Assembly (NCBI GenBank): GCA_049890195.1
Contig: JBMHBY010000007.1
Coordinates: 1-64,000 of the forward strand
DNA length: 64,000 nucleotides
Direction: 5' to 3'
Source: JAYQKL01 sp049890195
GTDB taxonomy: Bacteria > Pseudomonadota > Alphaproteobacteria > RS24
Each line of letters opens with the position of its first letter. The stretch's first letter is position 1. Below, piece by piece: positions 1-6,850 of the stretch. Under the pieces are notes generated by a model that did no database searches, had not been told where the DNA came from, and worked only from the letters and a program-made list of their open reading frames with translations. Position numbers and translations under genes: made by a program.

Positions 1-803
1 GCGGCGACCACCGGATGCCCGATATGCGCCATGTGCACCCGAATCTGGTGGGTGCGGCCGGTCTCCAGCGTGCATTCGACCAGCGTGACCACCGGCGGCG
101 CGCCCCAGCCGGCAAGGCGCTTGTACTGCGTTGCGGCAAAGCGGGCCTGCGGGCTTTTTGACACATGGATTTTGGTGCGGCTGTGCGGATGGCGCGCCAG
201 CGCCGCCTCGATGCGCCCCGTCGCCGGCAGCGGCGCCCCCCAGACAAAGGCCTGATACCGGCGCTGCATGCGCCCGTCACGGCCATGCGCGGCGAATTGC
301 TCGGACAGGGCCTTGTGCGCCGTGTCGGTTTTGGCGGCGACCATGACGCCGCTGGTGTCCTTGTCAAGCCGGTGGACGATGCCCGGCCGCCTTTCCCCGC
401 CAATCCCCGACAGGCTGTCGCCGCAATGGGCGATCAGCGCATTGACCAGCGTCCCGCCGGCGTGCCCGGGCGCGGGATGCACGACCATGCCGGCCGGCTT
501 GTTGATGACAATCACCGCCTCATCTTCATACAGCACGTCCAGCGCAATGGCCTCGCCGCGAATGGCGGTGTCTGCCGGGGGCGGCAGACGCAGAATTATT
601 TCATCATCATGTTTGACCCGCCATGACGGGTCCTCTATTTTGTGCGCAAGCTGTCCGCGCACAACATCCACCTCGCCCTGTTTGATCAGGGCCTGGATGC
701 GGGCACGGCTCAGCCCGTCCTGGCGGTCCGCAATCACCTTGTCGAGGCGGTTGCCGTTCTGCTCGGGCGCAACATAGAAATTCAGTTCGGAGTGGTCAGC
801 CAT
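1..803 (-). CDS. rluD: 23S rRNA pseudouridine synthase, RluD family (3' end outside window)
   Basis: Isomerises uridines of 23S rRNA to pseudouridine, which supports 50S subunit assembly. About 267 residues are visible and the frame runs off the left edge, so the C-terminal part is missing. An S4 RNA-binding domain lies at about residues 14-75, followed by the catalytic domain. The catalytic signature HRLDKDTSG is encoded near 348-374 and the family motif RTHQIRVHMAH near 22-54. The start (ATG at 803-801) gives MADHSELNFYV, which lines up with the N-terminus of E. coli RluD. The start codon overlaps the ATG of the divergent gene at 802 (shared CATG). The family is certain; RluD rather than RluC/RluA rests on the S4 domain and overall likeness. 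Confidence 0.93.
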   Translation of the reverse strand, partial: MADHSELNFYVAPEQNGNRLDKVIADRQDGLSRARIQALIKQGEVDVVRGQLAHKIEDPSWRVKHDDEIILRLPPPADTAIRGEAIALDVLYEDEAVIVINKPAGMVVHPAPGHAGGTLVNALIAHCGDSLSGIGGERRPGIVHRLDKDTSGVMVAAKTDTAHKALSEQFAAHGRDGRMQRRYQAFVWGAPLPATGRIEAALARHPHSRTKIHVSKSPQARFAATQYKRLAGWGAPPVVTLVECTLETGRTHQIRVHMAHIGHPVVA

Positions 804-1182
804 GACGCAAGATACACAAAATACAGACCTGACGGAAGGGGCGGGGGCCGTGGAGCCAAACCAGCCGGATCCGCGCCGTGTGCGCACCCTGCTGATTGTG
901 GTGATTGTGCTTGGCATTCTGCTGGTCGGCGGGCTGGCTGTCGTGGTCGGCACCATCATCAAGCGCCTGAACGACCCCGAAGCCGCTGTTGAGGCCAAAT
1001 CCAAGCGCAGTTTCGGCGACATCCAGACCCTTGTGCCGGCCGGCAGCCGGATTGTCGGCATGCAGACCACCGCCGACAAGCTGGTCGTGCAACTGTCCGG
1101 CCCCGGCGGGGAGAGCCTGGTGATTTATGATGTCCGTAAAGGGGTGGAACTGGGCCGCATCAAGCTGCTTGCGCGTGACTAG
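802..1182 (+). CDS. small single-pass membrane protein of unknown function
   Basis: 126 residues. The N-terminus is polar and acidic (1-25), followed by RR and one strong transmembrane helix at about 29-52 (LLIVVIVLGILLVGGLAVVV). A C-terminal globular part of about 70 residues follows, with the look of a small beta domain (LVPAGSRIVGMQTTADKLVV). The likely topology is N-in with the C-terminus in the periplasm. It is divergent from rluD with overlapping start codons. It resembles the small membrane proteins (DUF6476-like) often found beside rluD in alphaproteobacteria, but that is recollection, not a search result. No function is assigned. Confidence 0.75.
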   Translation: MTQDTQNTDLTEGAGAVEPNQPDPRRVRTLLIVVIVLGILLVGGLAVVVGTIIKRLNDPEAAVEAKSKRSFGDIQTLVPAGSRIVGMQTTADKLVVQLSGPGGESLVIYDVRKGVELGRIKLLARD

Positions 1183-1796
1183 AACTTCCAGAATTCCTCA
1201 TCCGGTGAATACCGCAGATAACCGATATTGGCGCCGGCGCGCACACCCACCCCTGTGCGCATCGGGGCAAGGGTGATTTCACCGCGCTTCTGGTAATTTA
1301 CGGCAATGCCGGCAATGAAATAGGCCGACCCCTCAACGCCTGGAAAACGCTGGTGGATGTCCTCAATGGCATTGAGGTTGTAAACCAGTGTGAAGGTCTT
1401 GCTGGCGTCCCCGCCGGCGTCAAACCCGACCGACGGGCCACGCCAGTAAATCGGCTGACGGTCCCCGTCGCGGGTGACGATCTCGCCACGTCCGAAACGC
1501 AGACCAATGCCAAGGGCGCCGCCGGCCTCTTCGCCCTTGATGTAGGCGTTCGGCTCGCCCTGCTCATCAAACACTGCATTGACGACTTCGGCGACCGACT
1601 CCGCCGACATTTCGAAATAGTTGGCGATGATCTTGACGACCTCGTTTTCGGTGAAATTCTGGATTTTTTCCGGTTCCTGCGCCCGCGCCGGCAGCATCAG
1701 AACCACCAGCAACAGGCCCAACAACCCGCCCAGACTGAGCAGATGCAGTCTCAAGCGTGTGTAGTAGGATTTGCTTTCCCTGATATCACTGAACAT
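1179..1796 (-). CDS. DUF1134 / EipA-family periplasmic protein
   Basis: About 205 residues. A cytoplasmic leader and a hydrophobic segment (LLSLGGLLGLLLVVLMLPARA) look like a signal peptide cleaved after ARA. The mature part has the DUF1134 pattern: an acidic start (NFTENEVVKIIANYFEMSAE), then GGALGIGLRFGRG, YWRGPSVGFDAGGDASKTF and a C-terminal GANIGYLRYS. The family member EipA of Brucella is a periplasmic small beta-barrel protein needed for envelope integrity. The start was placed at the ATG at 1796 because GGAGG sits six bases upstream; the longer frame begins at a GTG that contains this ribosome site. The 3' end overlaps the convergent membrane-protein gene by four bases. Confidence 0.85.
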   Translation of the reverse strand: MFSDIRESKSYYTRLRLHLLSLGGLLGLLLVVLMLPARAQEPEKIQNFTENEVVKIIANYFEMSAESVAEVVNAVFDEQGEPNAYIKGEEAGGALGIGLRFGRGEIVTRDGDRQPIYWRGPSVGFDAGGDASKTFTLVYNLNAIEDIHQRFPGVEGSAYFIAGIAVNYQKRGEITLAPMRTGVGVRAGANIGYLRYSPDEEFWKF

Positions 1797-1872
1797 GTTT
1801 GCCTCCACGCAGGAATAGTCCTCCGATTCGGCTCATTTTACCATTCAGGGGTTAAGAAACTTCCCGGCCAGT

Positions 1873-2679
1873 TCAGGCCCGGGCAATGAAAAAGGGGTTG
1901 TCGAGCCCACGCTCCATTTTGCCGTAGGTGAGCTGGTTTCCCTCCATATCCACGACCGTCCCGCCGGCGGCCAGCAGAACGGCGTGTGCGGCGGCTGTAT
2001 CCCACTCCATCGTGCGCCCGAAGCGCGGATAAATGTCGGCCTCACCCTTGGCAATCAGGCAGAATTTCAACGAAGACCCGGCCGACACCAGCTGCTTGAC
2101 GGACAGGGTGGCGAGATAGTCGTCCGTTTCAGGTGTCCTGTGGGACCGGCTGGCGACCACCACCAGACCATTCTCATCCGGCTTACGGGTCTGGATCTGA
2201 CGGGCATCGGCCAGATTGAGAGCCTCAAGCGCTTTGGGTTCCGGGGCAAGACCCATCTCATACGCCTTGTCACCCAGGGTGAAATAAAGCTGTTCCAGAG
2301 CCGGGGCATAAACGATTCCGGCAACCGGGAAGCTGTTTTCAATCAGGCCGATATTCACGGTAAAATCGGTCTTTTTGTTGATGAATTCCTTGGTGCCGTC
2401 CAGCGGGTCGAGCAGGAAAAAGCGATTTTCAACTCCGGTGATGCCTGACGATTCAAAACCCTCCTCCCCAATGACCTGAATATCGGGGCACAGCGCGGCA
2501 AGCCCGGTGGTGATGATGTCCTCGCCCTCACGGTCAGCCAGGGTCACAGGGCTGTCGTCGGTTTTTTGCTTCACTTCGACACCGGCATGGTAATGCCGCA
2601 TGGCGTTGATGCCGGCCTGCACGGCCAATCGGCATAGGACGGTGATGGTGTCTGGGGAATGGGTGTCTAATTTGGTCAT
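1873..2679 (-). CDS. cysQ: 3'(2'),5'-bisphosphate nucleotidase CysQ
   Basis: Magnesium-dependent phosphatase of the inositol-monophosphatase superfamily. It removes the 3'-phosphate from PAP and PAPS, by-products of sulfate assimilation and sulfotransfer. 268 residues, the usual size. Metal-binding motifs are visible in order: GEEG (near residue 75), DPLDGTKEF (near 93-101) and EWDTAAAHAVL near residue 225. GAGGG ahead of the ATG at 2679 supports the start. The neighbour upstream on the same strand is the ctrA-like regulator, 54 bases away, with no obvious shared role. A general inositol monophosphatase is the only serious alternative; the FINKKTDFTVNIGLI segment favours CysQ. Confidence 0.9.
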   Translation of the reverse strand: MTKLDTHSPDTITVLCRLAVQAGINAMRHYHAGVEVKQKTDDSPVTLADREGEDIITTGLAALCPDIQVIGEEGFESSGITGVENRFFLLDPLDGTKEFINKKTDFTVNIGLIENSFPVAGIVYAPALEQLYFTLGDKAYEMGLAPEPKALEALNLADARQIQTRKPDENGLVVVASRSHRTPETDDYLATLSVKQLVSAGSSLKFCLIAKGEADIYPRFGRTMEWDTAAAHAVLLAAGGTVVDMEGNQLTYGKMERGLDNPFFIARA

Positions 2680-2733
2680 TCACCCTCATAACATTCAATC
2701 CTGATTTTCGCCACACCCAGGGCGAAGGTGGGT

Positions 2734-3411
2734 TCAGATTTTTTCATTCAGCGCATAGCCGCGGCCCCAGACCGTTCGGATGCAATGATCCCCGCAATTT
2801 GCCGCCGCCAGCTTTTTGCGCAGATTGCAGGTGAACACATCAATGATTTTGGCGTCCGGTTCGTCCATGCCGCCATACAGGCAATCCAGAATGGCCTCCT
2901 TGCTGACTGGATTTCCGCGGCGCAGGCACAGTATTTCGAACAGCTGATATTCCTTCTCCGTCAAAGCCACCGGCCCATCCGCCGTTCTGACCTCGCTGTT
3001 GGTCAGGTCAATCTGCAGATGTCCGATACGCAATTCCTGTTTGTTCAGCCCCTCGGCGCGGCGCACAATGGCATGAATGCGCGCAATCAGCTCATCGCGG
3101 TGAAACGGCTTGATCATGAAATCATCGGCGCCCATGTTCAGGCTTTCAATTTTGTTTTCCAGCTGGTTGCGCCCGGACAACACAAGGATTGATGTGTTCG
3201 GGCACAGTTCCCGCAGCCGGCTGATGAGCTGGGTGCCGTCCATGTCCGGCAGCCCCAAATCCACAATATACAGCTGGTGCGTCGCGGTTTCCGCCAGCAG
3301 CAGGCCCTCTTCGCCGGTGGCGGCGGTGTCAGCCTGATGGGAATTGGAGGTCAGGATTTCTGTGACGCATTCCGCCAGTATGGGATCATCCTCAATCAAC
3401 AACAAACGCAT
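2734..3411 (-). CDS. ctrA: CtrA-type response regulator, OmpR/winged-helix class
   Basis: 225 residues. The receiver domain (1-115) has the acidic pocket E7/D8/D9, phospho-acceptor D51, switch S79 and K101. The OmpR-type DNA-binding domain (about 125-222) carries the CtrA hallmark GGMDEPDAKIIDVF followed by the recognition-helix segment CNLRKKL and the wing TVWGRGYAL. In alphaproteobacteria CtrA governs cell-cycle, motility or gene-transfer genes. The receiver half is less like Caulobacter CtrA than the DNA-binding half, so this could be the only CtrA or a paralog. It lies alone between cysQ and mnmA. GAGGA precedes the ATG. The C-terminus is a little shorter than in Caulobacter CtrA. Confidence 0.82.
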   Translation of the reverse strand: MRLLLIEDDPILAECVTEILTSNSHQADTAATGEEGLLLAETATHQLYIVDLGLPDMDGTQLISRLRELCPNTSILVLSGRNQLENKIESLNMGADDFMIKPFHRDELIARIHAIVRRAEGLNKQELRIGHLQIDLTNSEVRTADGPVALTEKEYQLFEILCLRRGNPVSKEAILDCLYGGMDEPDAKIIDVFTCNLRKKLAAANCGDHCIRTVWGRGYALNEKI

Positions 3412-3467
3412 ATCATTCCTCTTACAGTTGACCTTAATTGCTCATAGGGCTATCTCAGGGGTGACGG

Positions 3468-3498
3468 TGTTCACTTGCAAATCAAATATGTGTGAACA
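3468..3498. promoter_or_regulatory. 7-bp inverted repeat between the divergent ctrA-like gene and mnmA
   Basis: Arms TGTTCAC (3468-3474) and GTGAACA (3492-3498) are separated by 17 bases of AT-rich DNA, 40 bases ahead of mnmA and 57 bases ahead of the ctrA-like gene. It could be a two-half-site operator or chance. It is not a LexA site: the spacing does not give GTTC-N7-GTTC. Confidence 0.25.
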
Positions 3499-3537
3499 GA
3501 CCCTTATGGGGTTTCATAACGCCGCAGGTAGAAAGAC

Positions 3538-4716
3538 ATGAGCAGCACAATAACCCCGCAAACCGGCGATCTGCCGGTCATCGACCTTGATCTTGGCCCC
3601 GGCAAGCCGGCGGACAAACGGGTCATTGTGGCCATGTCCGGCGGGGTGGACAGCTCAGTGGCGGCGGCGCTGGTCAAGCATGCCGGCTATGAAACTATCG
3701 GCATCACACTGCAGTTGTATGATCATGGCGAGGCAGTGCGCCGCAAAGGGGCGTGCTGTGCGGGACAGGATATTCATGATGCGCGGCGTGTGGCGGCGGC
3801 GCTGGATATGCCCCATTACGTGCTGGATTATGAAAGCCGTTTCAAGCAGTCCGTCATGGATGATTTTGCCGACACTTATTTGTCCGGCCATACGCCGATC
3901 CCCTGTGTGCGTTGCAATGAAACCGTCAAATTCCGGGATCTGCTCCAAACCGCCCGCGATTTGAACGCTGACGCTTTGGTGACGGGCCATTATATTGAAA
4001 CCCGTCGCAGCAGCACCGAGCCGTCCAAATGGGAGATGCACAGGCCGGTGGATGAAGGGCGAGACCAGTCCTATTTCCTGTTTTCTACGACACAAGAGCA
4101 GTTAGATTTTCTTCGCTTTCCTCTCGCCCGCCTCACCAAGGACGATTTGCGCGACTATGCCCGTCACCTTGGCTTGATTACGGCAGACAAGCCGGACAGT
4201 CAGGATATTTGTTTTGTACCGGACGGTGACTATGCCGCGGTGATCAAACGTCTGCGCCCGGACTGCAGTCTGCCCGGTGAAATTGTCGATTTGGAAGGTC
4301 AGGTGCTTGGACAGCATCAGGGTGTTCTGCATTACACCATCGGACAACGCCGCGGTCTTGGTGTTGCGACCGGTGACCCGCTTTATGTTGTGCGCATCGA
4401 CGCTGCGGCCCGCCGGGTGGTTGTCGGCCCGCGTGAGGCGCTGGCCAAAACCGTCATTGAACTGGATGACGTCAATTGGCTCGGCGATGATGCTGAAAAC
4501 ACGTCCGTTCCGATTTTTGCCCGCATTCGATCAACCACCCAACCCCAGCCGGCTGAATTGAAGCTGAAAAGCGGGGGGCGGGCCGAAGTGGTGTTGACCC
4601 AGCCGGAGGAAGGGGTTTCCCCCGGACAGGCTTGCGTCTTTTACGGTGATGACCGGATGCCGGGACGGGTTCTGGGGGGTGGATGGATTGTGGACAGGCA
4701 GGAAATAACATCTTAG
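3538..4716 (+). CDS. mnmA: tRNA-specific 2-thiouridylase MnmA
   Basis: Adds sulfur at position 2 of the wobble uridine of tRNA-Lys, -Glu and -Gln, using ATP. 392 residues. The PP-loop SGGVDSSVAAAL lies near residues 34-46. The catalytic cysteines are in PCVRCNETVKF (about 121-131) and SQDICFVPDGDY (about 220-231). The C-terminal barrel begins near residue 270 after HYTIGQRRGLGV. The N-terminal extension of about 28 residues (TPQTGDLPVIDLDLG) is somewhat longer than in E. coli and seems usual for alphaproteobacteria. It stands alone: 75 bases separate it from the sensor kinase gene downstream. Confidence 0.95.
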   Translation: MSSTITPQTGDLPVIDLDLGPGKPADKRVIVAMSGGVDSSVAAALVKHAGYETIGITLQLYDHGEAVRRKGACCAGQDIHDARRVAAALDMPHYVLDYESRFKQSVMDDFADTYLSGHTPIPCVRCNETVKFRDLLQTARDLNADALVTGHYIETRRSSTEPSKWEMHRPVDEGRDQSYFLFSTTQEQLDFLRFPLARLTKDDLRDYARHLGLITADKPDSQDICFVPDGDYAAVIKRLRPDCSLPGEIVDLEGQVLGQHQGVLHYTIGQRRGLGVATGDPLYVVRIDAAARRVVVGPREALAKTVIELDDVNWLGDDAENTSVPIFARIRSTTQPQPAELKLKSGGRAEVVLTQPEEGVSPGQACVFYGDDRMPGRVLGGGWIVDRQEITS

Positions 4717-4791
4717 GCTGACCCTTCAGAGCGGCAGAGGCTGGCTACAGTCTGATGTGACGACTTTTCATTGAAGACAAGGGTGATTTAG

Positions 4792-5937
4792 GTGGAAATT
4801 AAAGCGCTGTTGAGCGGAGTCATCGAGAAATATGCGCGCCCCGACAACCCGGCTACTTTTTGGGTCCTGCAGGGGCTGGGTTGGTTTGCCTTCAGCCTGA
4901 TTACTTTTTTCACGCTTACCGTTTGGTATGAACAGGTCCGCATACAGCATGTCCTTCACATAGGGTTGCAAGCCATTGTCGGAATTATTCTGACATTGCC
5001 GCTGCGCTATATCGGGCACCGGGTCTGGAAAGAGAACACCGCCACCCTTGTCGCCCTCAATATTTTGGCTGTGGCGGTGTTCGCAATCGCCTGGACAGTC
5101 CTGCGTATGCAGACATTTCTCTGGATTGCAGAGGAGTATGATATTTGGGCAGATTTCGGCGGTTGGGCGTTCGGGTCAATTTTCGTGTTTACAAGCTGGA
5201 TGGCGTTTTATCACGCCATCAAAACCTTTTACAATTATCAGGAGGAGAAGGAAGCCCTCCGCCAGACGGAATTGCAGGCGCGGGAGGAGAAAATCCTGCG
5301 TTTGACGGCGGAAAACCTTGCCCAGGAAAACCGTGTCAAAATCCTCAGATATCAGGATAACCCGCATTTTTTGTTCAATTCCCTCAATGCCCTGACAGGC
5401 TTGATTTCGATGAAAAGAGGGGATGAGGCGGTGGAGATGATCCAGTCACTCTCAGCTCTTTTGCGGTTTTCGCTGGATCTGGATCCGCTCGATAAAATCC
5501 CCCTGCACAAGGAGGTTGAGGTCGTTGACCAATATATGACCATGCAGCGCATCCGCTACGGGGAGAGCCTTGTGTTTGAGCAGGCCTTGCACAATGGAAC
5601 CGAGCAGGAACTTGTGCCGAATCTGATTCTTCTGCCGATTTTTGAAAACATCTTCAAGCACGCGTTCCCTCATCATGTGCCACATCCCGATCAGACATTC
5701 TGTATTCGTTTGACGGCAAGCCGGAGTGGAACCAGGCTCATGATTGCCGTTGAAAACTCCGGCCGCCTGACTGAGGACGACTTGAAGAAAATTCTGTCAG
5801 ACAAACCCTCAAAGAGCATAGGTTTGAGAAATCTGAAGGAGCGCCTGCAGGTCATTTATGGCCCCAAGGTCAAGTTCGGCGCCGATGTTTCAGAGCTTGG
5901 TGGGGCGAAAATTGAGATGGAAATAAATACAGCATGA
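4792..5937 (+). CDS. LytS/YehU-type sensor histidine kinase (4-TM N-terminus)
   Basis: 381 residues. Four likely membrane helices lie at about 24-46, 54-75, 84-105 and 124-143, followed by a coiled coil (about 147-185). Then comes the His_kinase motif NPHFLFNSLNALTGLI with phospho-acceptor H192. The ATP-binding N-box is around N286 (FENIFKHAF) and the G-box near SIGLRNLKERL. The membrane part lacks the classical 5TM-LytS sensor and could sense envelope or membrane state. The start is GTG at 4792, with AAGGG about eight bases upstream. The stop overlaps the next gene as ATGA, so the pair is translationally coupled to the LytTR regulator. The signal is unknown; the TonB receptor downstream is a plausible target. 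Confidence 0.85.
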   Translation: MEIKALLSGVIEKYARPDNPATFWVLQGLGWFAFSLITFFTLTVWYEQVRIQHVLHIGLQAIVGIILTLPLRYIGHRVWKENTATLVALNILAVAVFAIAWTVLRMQTFLWIAEEYDIWADFGGWAFGSIFVFTSWMAFYHAIKTFYNYQEEKEALRQTELQAREEKILRLTAENLAQENRVKILRYQDNPHFLFNSLNALTGLISMKRGDEAVEMIQSLSALLRFSLDLDPLDKIPLHKEVEVVDQYMTMQRIRYGESLVFEQALHNGTEQELVPNLILLPIFENIFKHAFPHHVPHPDQTFCIRLTASRSGTRLMIAVENSGRLTEDDLKKILSDKPSKSIGLRNLKERLQVIYGPKVKFGADVSELGGAKIEMEINTA

Positions 5938-6734
5938 TTAAGGTCGGTATTTTGGATGATGAGCCGATCTCGGCTGAGTATCTTCAATCTGTTTTGCAGA
6001 AAGTTGAGGATGTCGAGATTACTGGCTGCTTTTCCAATGAAATACAGGCGCTCGAGCATTTTGAAAAAACACCGCCAGAACTGATTTTCATTGACATCAA
6101 CATGCCGCAGATAAACGGCTTCCAGTTTCTAAAAGAATTGCAGGCGAAGGTGAAAAAACTGCCTTTGGTGGTTTTTGTCTCGGCCCACACCGAATTTGCG
6201 CTGGATGCGTTCCAGATAAAGGCGGCTGATTATGTGCTCAAGCCGTTCACGCACAAACGGGTCAATGAGGCCTTGAAGCGGGCGCGTTCAATCCTTGCCC
6301 ACCCTTCTCTTCAAACGGTTCCCTTGGTCAAGGAGGAGGGGCGTGAGGTTGACAGAAAACTCACCAAACTGACGAGTGAAGAGAAGCTTCCGGATGAGGC
6401 CAAACAAACAAAATTTGTTGTCAAGGACACCGGCAGCCGTATTGTCGTTGATCTTTCTAAAATCATCTGGGTTGAGGCGGAGGGGGATTATGTCAGGATT
6501 TCCGATGCTGAGCGTGTCTATTTTACCCGCGCCACTTTGAAGTCCATGGAACAAAAGCTTGAGGGCTTAGGTTTTATGAAAATCCACAGATCCCGGATTG
6601 TCAGGCTTGAGAGTATCCAGAAATTCAGTTTCTCCTCAAGTGGCGAGAATCTTGTCGAAATGTCTGACGGAACCCTGTTTTCAGTGAGCCGATCCTACAA
6701 AACTGCCTTGCGCAAAAACATCGACGCAGGGTAG
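5934..6734 (+). CDS. LytTR-family response regulator
   Basis: 266 residues. The receiver domain (1-120) has acidic pocket D8/D9, phospho-acceptor D54 in FIDINMPQING and K108-like KPF. A charged linker follows (about 125-158, EEGREVDRKLTKLTSEEK), then a LytTR DNA-binding domain (about 160-262; KIIWVEAEGDYVRI, MKIHRSRIV and FSVSRSYKTAL are typical). LytTR proteins bind paired direct repeats and insert beta-strand loops. It is coupled to the sensor kinase by a four-base overlap. 116 bases separate it from the TonB-dependent receptor gene, which has no other regulator nearby, so that gene is the first candidate target. No convincing LytTR direct repeat was found by eye upstream of it. Confidence 0.88.
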   Translation: MIKVGILDDEPISAEYLQSVLQKVEDVEITGCFSNEIQALEHFEKTPPELIFIDINMPQINGFQFLKELQAKVKKLPLVVFVSAHTEFALDAFQIKAADYVLKPFTHKRVNEALKRARSILAHPSLQTVPLVKEEGREVDRKLTKLTSEEKLPDEAKQTKFVVKDTGSRIVVDLSKIIWVEAEGDYVRISDAERVYFTRATLKSMEQKLEGLGFMKIHRSRIVRLESIQKFSFSSSGENLVEMSDGTLFSVSRSYKTALRKNIDAG

Positions 6735-6850
6735 ATCAGACCGTTTGTCTCAATTTCTTTACCGTTCATCGAATAGAGCTTAACACATAATAATGTGCGG
6801 ATATCTTACCCCAACCTATTACAACTGGTTTAAATGGGGGGTTTCATACC

